Source of the DNA: Gibbula magus
Taxonomy: Eukaryota; Mollusca; Gastropoda; Trochida; Trochidae
NCBI GenBank assembly: GCA_936450465.1
Contig: OW388296.1
Location: 18,580,526 to 18,644,525, forward strand
Direction of reading: 5' to 3'
Length of the DNA stretch: 64,000 nucleotides
Positions within the stretch are counted from its first letter, which is position 1. Every line of letters begins with the position of its first letter. This document shows, piece after piece, positions 11,661-22,146 of this stretch. Position numbers and translations under genes: made by a program. The notes under the pieces are model-generated. The model had not been told where the DNA came from. It searched no databases and saw nothing but the letters and a program-made list of their open reading frames with translations.

Positions 11661-12608
11661 ATTGGCTATCAGTGTGGCTTGATACACGATGATGGCAGAG
11701 TGATTCCGGCAAGGACAGGGCATGTAATACCATCACACCAGAGGAATAGTTACAGTACAGCCATGGGGGTCCGCTTACGAGAAGACACAGCAAACAACGC
11801 CAATACACAATACATCTGGTTTGCTACTTACAGTGACACCATCAACTGGGCAGATGTTCATGAAGACCCAAGCAAGAAACATCTGCAAACGCTGGTGAGT
11901 CACATAATAGTTTGTCACATTGTTGTGATCATTCACATCTGATAGAAATAAAGTGTCTGTAACATCAAGTTATGATGGTCTTTGCTATATATCTCATATC
12001 TTTCCAAGGGATTGTGTGGCTTTGTGGTTAAATCGTTACAGCACCATACAATCCAGCATCGGTAAGTACATTATCATGTGATATCGTCTTTTTATTTTAT
12101 TCAGAAAGTATATAATTTCATGATGCCACGTCCAAGCACAAGCTACACACTGTCAAACATGATGCGCCTCAACAAAACTCAACTTGAGGTAATCTTTGAT
12201 TGCAGCACTCTCTGTCAAAAGCTGTTTCCTCAAGGAATCATACACGTGCATTACATTCCTCTCGGACTGGAGAAGAAGAACATCCGACACATCATTAACG
12301 ACAACACATCAGTGTATGTTAAGGTCTCGGAGGAGCGTACACTCAATGAAGTCGAAATGAGGATTAAAGCTGTGTCAACCATAAGTATTGGTATTCGATA
12401 CTGGAGTCCAGCTGGTCAGGTGTGTGAAATATCCTTCTATGGAGAAGACCTCCATGACCTGGAAGATCATATTCAGGCTCATATACTAGACGTACCAGAA
12501 AGTGAATCTATCAATGTTGGATTGTTTGTGTCTCATCTATTTCCACAAGAGATTTTGGATGACATCTATAAGAAATTTACCCAAGGCAATGGAAAGCATC
12601 TTGGCTAA
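11661..12608 (+). pseudogene. Acetyltransferase copy A: NAT16-like, lacking exon 1
   Basis: Exon 2 (11661-11894, 78 codons) and exon 3 (12105-12608, 167 codons plus TAA) have intact GT-AG sites and match the last two coding exons of copies C and D. No exon 1 (the DGMDYLPYFYHDF module) lies upstream in the window, where homology stops at the (TA)n tract. In exon 2 the acetyl-CoA loop reads QRNSYS where C has QRKGYN, so the conserved glycine is lost. Exon 3 ends in TAA where copy C continues with TAT for 20 more residues. An AATAAA follows at ~12780. Missing exon, altered motif and early stop together suggest a pseudogene. Use of an unrelated first exon cannot be excluded. Confidence 0.65.
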
Positions 12609-14230
12609 TATCACCCGGCTGTCGTGAAAAACAAACTTAAAGATACATCGGCAATATCGAAGTACTAAGTGTCATTCATTTGCCACCTAAATGATTCTGA
12701 ACTTGAGAATCTTACTGGGACAATTTGCTGCTAAGATGCTACTTATATTAATTAACTCAATTAATTGTGGGACACGACCAATAAACATTAACCAATATAT
12801 GGTGACAAGGACAGTCATAATGATGTAGGCTACATGTGACTGTTTAAATAATGAGTAATAAAGGTAATAAAACAATCCAATCATCAAAACCAGCATTTAC
12901 AATTTTAACAGGAAAAAGGACTATTGAAACATATATGCTAAATTCTAAATAACACTTAAAGAGTGAAGTTTTGCTTGTAAACTATGTCGACTGCCCTTTA
13001 ATCATTTGTAAGCAAAGTCAACCGAGAGAGTGACATGCAATGTAAATTACATTTAATAGCAGAACGTGCTTGTAATGATGCTGACTTTGAATGTCAATTC
13101 ATGATCTATGATACTTTGATATGAATATTGGTGAACGATTCATTTAAGAATCGAATGTCAGTTTGTGTGTTTGCAATGGAAAATAAACGATGTCAAAGCG
13201 TCATTCACAATCTTGTGACTGAAGCGAGCTTGCGAGCTTCTGACGTCAACATCTTTCAAACAGGGGGATAACGAGATCAATTCCTATAAGTTGAAAGAAT
13301 TAGTTGAGTTTGTCAGTTAGTAAGAGAAACGGAAACGTGATTTTGACACAGCAGCGGATATAACAAACAAATTAATAACACTTCATTATAACAGTTAGTT
13401 TGATGAGGTTCCGCGAAGTAGTGATCTCGTCGGAATCATTCCTTTTTAGTGTATCTTGAGAGGGACATCAAGCTACAAGTCAGACATGACTCTGACACTA
13501 CTCTGTCGTGAAAGCTGAACTTTATGACTGGGCTTGGAAAACACTTTCTGGTAGAATGCCTATTTCCGAAAGAATGTTGCCTTATTAAAACCTGCATCCT
13601 AGTACGGTAGATTTTCTAAGTACAGGATGGCACTTTTTCCGTTGTTGCAATGCTCATTTTAAAATAAACCATCAACTCATGTCTTAATGAACATTTTAAA
13701 GCAAAATCGGATTGTTGCAAATGGAGGTGTGTAAATTGATGCTATTACCAATATTAATTCATATTTTGACGATAATCTAAAATATATTAAGTATGATTTC
13801 CATTTTTGAATTACACAAGTGCATTATCTCAAGTATGTAAAAAAATATAAAAAATGTAATGTAAAAATGTAAAAGATACCTGGACCCATTTATAGAGTTA
13901 GCATCGAGTCCTTATATATCATGAGAATACAATTAGAAATGCGTGCATGTATATTAGCGCTCGTATATTATTTCATGCGCTTGAGAACATGCCATGTTTG
14001 GTTGATAAAATGTCATGAGAGCAAACATGAATGCTTAAGCATATTTTCACTTTGATTGGATTTTCATATATCAAGGATATTTGTCTGTGTAACAGATTTC
14101 TCTTTCTAAAGTGTAAGGTAGTAATCTAAACTTTCTAAATATTGTATATCCATCAATCAATAGATGTTACACTTGTAATATGTACATTCGACCTGTAATA
14201 TAGATTGTTGCGAGTAGTTGTAATATTTGG
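12609..14230 (+). other. 3' flank of copy A, no further gene
   Basis: An AATAAA at ~12780 would serve copy A. The rest is AT-rich intergenic sequence shared with 26296-27922 and, in diverged form, with 39941-41503. No conserved reading frame was seen. Confidence 0.55.
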
Positions 14231-14845
14231 TAATAGTCCGGCAGCCAGCCCTTGTGACCAGGAAAGTGGGTCCATAGAAAATATTTTTGTTCATGGTGAA
14301 CCCTATGGGTATATAACTTGAGGAAACTGAATGATGACACTTTGTCATCATTGAGCATTTTGAATACTTAATGTTTTAATTAGATAGGGTAAACTTCTGA
14401 TTTCGGTTATCCAGACACATCAAGTAATTATATTTCAGTATTCACAAAATTGAAATAAAATTAAGGCAGTTACGTATATATCAAGTGTTGTCTATTAGCA
14501 TTATGAAAATAAGTGCACTTTTTTCACTTTTTTGGTTGAAAAAAAAGGCCAAAATGTTGATAATATGTCTGGATAAACGAGGTTTCTGAGCAAATTTGGT
14601 TTTCTTGCAATACGATTGGATTTAATGGTGTAATCATTTACTTTTGAATATAATCACGATTATTGAATCATAATCAAAAGAAATAGTGATAAGGTTTCAG
14701 TTGCTATAAATTTACTTTTGACAAATTCTGAAAAAAGGACCTCCATGTAACCCAACATCGTTATGAATACTTGACCTAAGAACAAGGAGATTTTCTGGAT
14801 AACAACTTCTTTAATGTAAAAATACAATACGATTCGGAGTATATA

Positions 14846-15367
14846 AACTGAGGTGCAAAAGAAAGTATATCACTCAGTTGTATTTATGATATTTATAATT
14901 GTCATAGTTACATATCTAGAGTTTTCGACGTCGTATTAAAAAAATGACTAGTTTGGCAAATTAGTCCAAAACATTAAATCAGTCAAAGAATACCTCTACG
15001 CGTTTAAAAAAAAAATAAATTAAATTTAAAAAATTTAAATTTTGAAATTCCCCCAAATTAATTTTGACAAAACACAACTGTTCATCGATATATATACGAC
15101 ATACTCTGTGTGAAAATCAATAAATATTCCTCGTCACAACATTTTGAACATGGTAGGGGTCATGTTGGTGTAAATTTCATTTCTTACCCCTGTCTACTTT
15201 AAATAATGATCTTTAAGTTAAAAAATAAAACAGTCACAAATTAAGTCATTCAAACTACTGTCGAAAGGTATTATTGTATCGTGCCATAATCAAATGCATC
15301 TAATTTCTTTAAAATATTGAATTAATCGAAAACAACTGAGTGATATACTTTCTTTTGCACCTCAGTT
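14846..15367. mobile_element. TA-flanked MITE with ACTGAGGTGCAAAAG ends, unit 1
   Basis: AACTGAGGTGCAAAAGAAAG continues TATATCACTCAGTTG on the left and is repeated inverted on the right, an almost perfect ~36 bp inverted repeat with TA on each side, as in mariner-like MITEs. The body is non-coding and AT-rich. Confidence 0.75.
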
Positions 15368-15554
15368 TACTTACTCCATCATCAGGTGAAATGTAAGAAA
15401 TAACAAAATGATATGTATACATTCATATAGTTAAGAAACCAATGGCGAGAAAACTCAAATCAGATAGATTAAATTAAGTTTTTAAGATAAATTACGCATG
15501 AGAGTGGTATATATTGATGATTTGTGGTGCAAACATGAGGAGCATTAATAGTTG

Positions 15555-17190
15555 ATTGTTAAATCAGCAATGGCCTGTGGGCTTTATTGAAGTAGTGATT
15601 GGAAAACAGTAACACATTGGTAATAGGAGGAAAGCCAATTACCTTTATTGTAGATACAAGAACTGTTGATTGGATGTTAAATGCAGAAGACATGCTGATT
15701 GAGAGTATTAGGAGAGGCCAGTGATTGTGGCTGGGGTGTGAAGTAGTTGGGCGGTGAATGGTTCTGGGTGTAGACTCCTCAGATAAGCTCTGACAAGAGT
15801 GAATGGATGGTAGGGTGGGTGCTCCTCGGATTTGCCTACGACAGAATATAGATGTTCGAGATGAGTGAATCCCCAAGTACATGTTAGGAAGATTCTATGG
15901 TGGCGGTTTTGCAGGTTGTTCCATTGTACTGTCAATCGCTTATTGGAGTTTTCTTTGGTGCCAGTTGTTATTTGTTGACAAGACTGTGGTAGCCTCCCAA
16001 TTTGTAATGTGATCCTTGTTCAGAGTATGCTCAGATAGGGAGGATTTCTGGTAAAGTGTGTTGACATACGCTTTATGTTCCTTGATCCTTGTGTTGATAG
16101 GCTGCATCATTTCTCTGATGTACTCTTGTCCACAGTGGCATGGAATTTTTAAGATGCATCCTTTTGTAGTGCTGGTTCCTCTGCTCTTGGCTTTGAGTAG
16201 CTGCTTGAGGATCTAGATTGTACATGGAAATGTTACGTCAATGCTGACTTTGTTCTTGATGAGGCGGGCGATCCTGTAGCTGAGATAGCTGATGTATTTA
16301 GGGAATTGTTACTCGAATTTCTCGGTTAAAGGGGCAGTAGCACGTTTTTTCGCTCAAATAAGTTGATGAAATGTATTTAAAAAATAATTTCACCAATAGT
16401 AAAAGATCCTTCTCTCTTCGGAAAATAAAGTTTAAAATGAGTGTACATGTTTCGGTAAAGCCATGGGAATCGTTTTTGTAATACAAAATAATAAATTGTG
16501 TTCAAAATAAAATGGCCGCCATTTAATTTTTGCTTTATACGCAACATAGTTTTTACCACTACAGATAATTGGTATGTGTAATAAGATGTGTTTTACCCTC
16601 TAAAGTTAATTTTATTGACATAAACTATCATTATAAATGGGAAATTTGAAAAAATATTGTTTGCAAAAAACGCGCTACTGCCCCTTTAAGGCCTGTGGGT
16701 GGTAGCTCTTATGGTGAGTGTTTTCACGATGGTCTTGATGACAAGGCTTGCTGGATATCAATTAATTGGGGGTAAATGTGTCCTTTCGATGTTTTGGTTC
16801 TTTATTGAGGACATCAGGTTGACAGATGGATTTTATCACGTTTTTTGAGTGTGGCTATGATTGATTAGTGGATGATAACTGCATTGTGTGTACTGGTCAG
16901 AGATGTTCTCAGTCCGTGCCCAGTAGTTTGCAAGGGGAGATGGTGGTTAGTTTCTGTTTCCATTGTCAACCTGATTCTTGGATGCTTGGCGTTGAGATGT
17001 TGTAGAAGATGATGGCTATGGTGGTGAAGGTGTCATCAACCTTGTGGAACCAATAAAGCGACTGAAAAGGAGCATTAGAGAGTGCTGGTTCTTGGAAGAA
17101 TGTCATTAGGGAAGGTAGTTGTGAGCCCATTTGAAGTCCGTGGATCTTGTCAGTGAAGATAAAATAGACGTAGCTGATGGTTAACTTGGG
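15555..17190 (-). pseudogene. Penelope-like retroelement remnant (RT and GIY-YIG parts), unit 1
   Basis: Read on the minus strand, the region near 17160-17000 gives DKIHGLQMGSQLP and WFHKVDDTF, the G-x-x-MGS and VDD signatures of Penelope-type reverse transcriptase. Below the nested MITE, 16250-15945 gives YRIARLIKNK, KIPCHCGQEYI, NTRIKEHKAYV, LSEHTLNKDH and WHQRKLQ, the order seen in the C-terminal GIY-YIG endonuclease of these elements. Stop codons and frame shifts interrupt it, so it is dead. A TTAA MITE (16326-16689) splits it between the two domains. The shorter open frames at 15559-15935 lie downstream of the endonuclease and are probably not genes. Confidence 0.7.
16326..16689. mobile_element. 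TTAA-flanked MITE (piggyBac-like), copy 2
   Basis: AGGGGCAGTAGCACGTTTTT on the left and its inverted match on the right (ACGCGCTACTGCCCCT) lie between TTAA sequences. The element interrupts the Penelope-like fragment between its RT and GIY-YIG parts. It contains AAAATGGCCGCCATTT. Confidence 0.85.
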
Positions 17191-17400
17191 CCGTGTTCAA
17201 GATAGGTTTCAAAGTAATCGCTCAATTAGTGATTACTTTTAAACCTCTCTTGAACGCGATTGCTCAATGTAGCGCTACGTAGCAAAGCGAGCAAACTTCG
17301 AGGAATTTGCACTGTGTCGTTCAAGAGAGAAGCGCTCATTAAGCGCTACATTGAGCGATCAATGAGCGCTACGAAGCGCTTCATTTTGTTGAACCGCCGG
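17190..17400. repeat. Cluster of nested palindromes (AGCGCT-rich), unit 1
   Basis: GTTCAAGATAGGTTT pairs with AAACCTCTCTTGAAC around a GTAATC/GATTAC stem, and beside it GTTCAAGAGAGAAGCGCT pairs loosely with AGCGCTTCATTTTGTTGAAC. Several AGCGCT and GCGCTACGTAGC palindromes lie between. This looks like a foldback MITE. Edges and family are uncertain. Confidence 0.4.
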
Positions 17401-18769
17401 CTGTTGTCGAGCTGTTCAATGCGGATGTGGAGGTTGTAGCTGACCACAGTGTCTGTGAGACAAGTCCTACATCATGGACTCACCATCATGTGCCAACCAC
17501 GCTGCAAAAATTATACCCTTTGGACATTAATTTAATATTGAAAATAACGTGATATCTTGCATCTGCAGTAATGTAAATCATTCAATGCTCCGTTGATTCG
17601 ACAGAAAGACAGTACAGTGTTCTTTAGAATGAAACACATTATTGTCAGTACAACTGCGCAATTTCTTTGGAGAAGCCGAGCAACTGTTTTTGTTTGTTGT
17701 TTTCGTTGTCTCTGTTGTCCTTGTCTTTGCTGTTTTGTTTTGATGTATACATATATTCATATTACCTATGAAATAACAAAGTGTTTGATGTTCCTGATTG
17801 AAAAATGTGTTGCAACGTCTCGCCTACACCATTAGTGTTATCTGAATAAGGGTTTGAATATGTGCACGTCCACATTTTTTAATGTCACTTTTCAGGTCAT
17901 TGCAGTTATACGTTTAACGTTTAAGAAACATTCTAGCTTATTCTTCTAGGGAGACTACTCTTGTCAACCAATAACTTAACCTTCAAATTGCCCAATTTCA
18001 GTGCCCGCTTCGTGTTCGAATCTTGGGTCTAAACTTTGAAATTGACTATTTCCTGTTTTTGTCGTTAGCAAATTAACTATTTGTAATAAACGTGTTGCTT
18101 GGTGAATAATAAAAATTCATTTCAATACAAAATAAAAATGGTAAATTGTGTTTTTTTAAAAACACCATAAAATCGTCAAAAATTACCATTTTCTCACCAC
18201 AAGAAGTGACATTGTTACACGAAGGCATATTTCAGAATTTGGCAAAAGTAAACAAATATAAACACAAACTGAAACTTTATCAACATTTCTTTTGATTATG
18301 ATTCAATAATCGTAAGTATAATCAAAAGTAAATGATTACATCATTAAATCCAATTTTATTGTAAGAAAACCAAATTTGCTAAGAAAACCTCGTTTATCCA
18401 GATATAGTATCAACATTTTGGCCTTTCATTTTTTTTCAACACTTTTTCAAACTTATTTTCATAATACTAATAGACAACAATTGATATATAACTACCTTGA
18501 TTGTATTTCAATTTTGTGAACACTAAAATATAATTACTTGATGTGTCTGGAGAAATGAAATCAGGAGTGTACCCTATCTAATTAAAACATTAATTATTCA
18601 AAATGCTCAATGATGACAAAGTGTCATCATTCAGTTTCCTATAGTATATACCCACAAGGTTCAATTTCTGTAAAAACATTTTCTATGGACGCACTTTCCC
18701 ACCCAGGGTGAAAATCAGGGTTTGGCTGCCGGACTGTAAGAAAGGGTCGGCAGAATTCACTATGATTTC

Positions 18770-18991
18770 TTATGAAACTGATTTGTTAAGGTGTTGGTCA
18801 TCATCAAGTCTAACATATTCAATCGCATTCTGGATATTAGTGTTCAACTCTCCAGTAATTTGACCACAAGAAACAACACACGTCCTGTCATTTACGCGAG
18901 ATTGTTTAAAATTGCAAGTCGCGGCCATAGTGTGAGCCCAAGACATAAGGACCTGTAGATATAATACAGTTAGCATTGTTGCATAAATCAC
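18770..18991 (-). CDS. Possible secreted cysteine-containing peptide exon, unit 1
   Basis: A 73-codon frame starts MIYATMLTVLYLQVLMSWAH, a plausible signal peptide (hydrophobic core at about residues 5-17), and continues with ATCNFKQSRVNDRTCVVSCG, giving three cysteines. Equivalent frames occur in units 2 and 3. I do not recognise a family. In unit 3 most differences change the amino acid, and in unit 2 a ~55 bp deletion removes the middle, so selection for protein is not shown. It could be a first exon or chance. It lies just outside the right end of the 4.5 kb element. Confidence 0.3.
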   Translation of the reverse strand: MIYATMLTVLYLQVLMSWAHTMAATCNFKQSRVNDRTCVVSCGQITGELNTNIQNAIEYVRLDDDQHLNKSVS

Positions 18992-21540
18992 TATTACTGA
19001 GTACTTGGTAGGTTCCCGGTGTGCTCACGTGTAACCCGGTGGAGTTGAGAGCACGCTTCACACGCACTCATGCATGTCTCATGTCTGTCCTCGTACCTAA
19101 TTCCACCTCGTTCTGGTGATTTGTTCGCCACGTGTTTGAGGTTATGGGTAGGGTGAAGGCACTTCAACATTTTGTGGAATATTGTCAACGTACAGTTTAA
19201 CAACAACAACGATCGCTCGTTTGTCGTGTTTTTTTAATCTCGGGATATTATATAACTCACCTACAGTCACTACTTCCTCTGCAAACTGATAATGCCATGG
19301 GCAACCTCTCTTCACAGCATTACGTTCTTTGGTGTAGAGGCATTTGATTGGACGTGGTGTTACCTAATTAGACGAATATCTTCATAAGCGTTTTTGACTT
19401 ATAATGTGAGCCCTTTCTAAGTAACGATATTCACTCTCCATTTTTGCCTCATGTTTTATGATACTTCAGAACCTGATCACAATCTGCAAAGCGTTTACTG
19501 CACCGTCTTCTTGTTGTCTCTCTTTGTCCTGCATCTCAAATCAATACAATCTTCTTTCAAACGCAAATGATCCCTCATCTTTGCTCCAATACTTTCCATA
19601 TTCCCCATTCCATATCTGCATGTCGTATTCAATTTGAGCTTTAATTTTTTACTTCATCAAAACTTTCTGAAGATTTCTTTTGTCAGATTGTTTCAAAACT
19701 CTGTACTTTCAATTCCAGGATGGTCACTCTTGATTTTATCAATATCACTTTCTAATACATGTATTTCTATCCCCTCTTCTAATATAACTTATCAGATCCA
19801 ACTTGACAATTGTTGTTCAATTCTATTAAACTGATCTTGACTTGAGTTACTGCCGACCCTCCATTCATAGGGGAGGATTTTAAGGAAAATTCTTTATTGT
19901 GTAGTATCCAGTCAATGTGATAAACCATAGGGCCGTATGCAAGTAGCATGCTGACACCTGCGCCTGTCGTTTTATATACTTGGGTTTGAACTCGGAGCAT
20001 TAAGATTTTGCGTTTCTTGTTATATCTTCCTGTCGAGCCGGTTGACAGATTCAGAGTTGCAAGGTGCCAGTTGTTAAAAATAATGGTGATAGTTTAAAAA
20101 GCAGGTCGTTTGCAATCACTAACACGTCTTCAGCCTTTCAGCTTGATCGCGTGAACTAGTAAACTGTAAACCCCAACTTTCCTGATGGAGCTCGGTATGT
20201 GTATGTGAGTCGAGTCACGATATACTATTACTTGTTAAGTTTCGAGATACAATTTGTAGTTCAAACACCGGTGAAGAAGCGATGATTATGCTGTAAAAGT
20301 GCAGTTATCTTGACTGCAGTGGAGCTAACAAACGTTTTATTGTATCTAAAATTGATGATGAATGATATTGTATATTGTAGTTTTCAATAAAACAAAAGAC
20401 TTCTGTAGAGATAAGAGTCTGAAAATATGATTTAATTTTTTCTCAAATATTTTGCCACCGTCCTCATTCGGAGAAAAGGAAAACGATAACAAATCGTTTA
20501 TATCGTTTTCTCGAATTCCCTCTCCACAAAAATCCTGTACTGAAATTGAGGGAAGCAGCCGTAAAATGTGTCATATCAATTTGTTTTCAACGGTTTAGAT
20601 TGAAACTCTGACAGTAAATAAGTCAAAAAGTTATACAAATAATAGTTGTCAAAACCCTCATAATGGATATTTTCAATAAAAATGTATATGTAAACTAAAT
20701 GGAGCAATTAACTTTTCTCTTATTTATGTAACAATACATGTAATTATGTTCTAAACGTGACAACGAAAGAATTAATAAGATGTCCAAACCTATTTTTCAA
20801 TGATAAGATTGGAAGAAACTATTTATGTACAGTACTTATACATGTATGTACTTTATGACTTGTCACCTTTTAGTTACCACTGCTTATTTCGATAGCATAC
20901 ATGTAGAATAAGTACATATTAAACAAGAATCTTCCCCCTTTACATGTTTATGTGTTTTAAGTAGAGAGTATAACATATTCAAAATTATCAAGCCAAATAT
21001 GTTTTTTGTCTGTTGTATATAAGCTTCCAAAATTATGTTTGACTGATTGACGTGCGTAAATTGCGGTGCATTGTCCAGTTTTCAATGAAAAATCATCAGC
21101 GTTACCTTAATATCGCCCTTATACTGAGCAAACTATCATCAAAATGGTAATTTCCATTAACAGTTCGTGCTTCTCGATCAAATTGCAGCATTTATAACGT
21201 TTGGTGTATATGTGACCCCCAACAACAAAATTCAAGAACCTTAAACAGACGCACCGCTTTTCAGTGCGATAAGGAAAATCAAGGACATACATGTAATCCC
21301 GTTTCTCCATTAAGTTCTGAATGTCCATTAAGATAACATTATACCCAATGTACTCACTTTATCTGACCATGCTGTTTGTTTTAAGTAAATTCACCAAAGA
21401 GAATATCTATAATGAAAACTGCCATTGTCATTCTATTTCTTAAATGTACAGCAGGTTATTCACGTGATCAGTCATTTGTAACGTTACAGATAGGTGAGAA
21501 GGTCACATTGACAGGTGATAATACATAAAGCATGGCCATC
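18992..21540. other. Intergenic sequence upstream of gene B
   Basis: Shared with units 2 and 3. AT-rich with short reading frames only. The part from ~20700 is well kept in the diverged third unit and leads into the promoter. Confidence 0.5.
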
Positions 21541-21546
21541 GATCCT

Positions 21547-21625
21547 TATAAAACGTACATCTAACAGCGGCAGGTACATTTTTGTTCACATCTTGTGCCG
21601 TCACTGGGGGAAGCTGACAAGGAAG
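21547..21625 (+). promoter_or_regulatory. TATA box and 5' UTR exon of gene B
   Basis: TATAAAA at 21547-21553 is followed by a transcribed-looking segment ending GACAAGGAAG|GTGAGT, a strong splice donor at 21626. The matching acceptor TCTACATCACAG lies just before the start codon (22147), implying a 520-bp intron in the 5' UTR. The TATA box, donor and acceptor positions recur in C and D. Confidence 0.6.
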
Positions 21626-22146
21626 GTGAGTGTATACTTATATCAAAGCTGAAGAGTTCACACCAAAGATTAATATATATAAATACTTTGATTTGTTTCA
21701 TTTATGCTAAACTTGATAAATATTTAGCCTCTGATGAGATAATAGAAATGTTGATGTACTGGAAACCTATCAGTCCTAAAACATTGTAATGTTAACGAAT
21801 GTGCAAACTTTCCCATTCGCGATGATTCGGGACCGATGACTCGGGTCATAGTGACATAGGGGCAGAAGGAAACGTCACTGGTCAATGGCTGTATCGGTTG
21901 TGATGTTGACTTGTTTGTATGGGTTGTGATGTTGACTTGGCTGTATGGTTGTGGTGTTGACTTGGCTGTATGGGTTGGGAGGTAAGGATACATGTTAAAG
22001 TGAAGTTTAATAACTATTTGAAACGTTAAAGGTTTCTGAATAGAGAGTCCTGCATTGTCAAACCAGACCCATATAATTTAATGTAATATTCTAAACACTA
22101 AACAGCATATTATGTGATAAATATCATATGTTCTCTACATCACAGA

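Larger units (their letters stand above)
14234..18736. mobile_element. 4.5 kb element with ~500 bp inverted ends, unit 1
   Basis: The left end TAGTCCGGCAGCCA and the right end TGGCTGCCGGACTG begin inverted repeats that stay alignable for ~500 bp (14234 to ~14760 against ~18205 to 18736). TAA flanks both sides (14231-14233, 18737-18739). The third unit reads straight through at 41504 as GGTAAGAAAG, an empty site with a single TAA. The 3-bp TWA target suggests a PIF/Harbinger-type element. Instead of a transposase it holds a decayed Penelope-like fragment and two MITEs, so it is non-autonomous. Confidence 0.8.

Noticed and set aside
15559..15935. Minus-strand frames of 75-107 codons (and copies at 29258-29634)
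   Set aside because: They overlap each other in different frames just past the end of a dead Penelope-like element.
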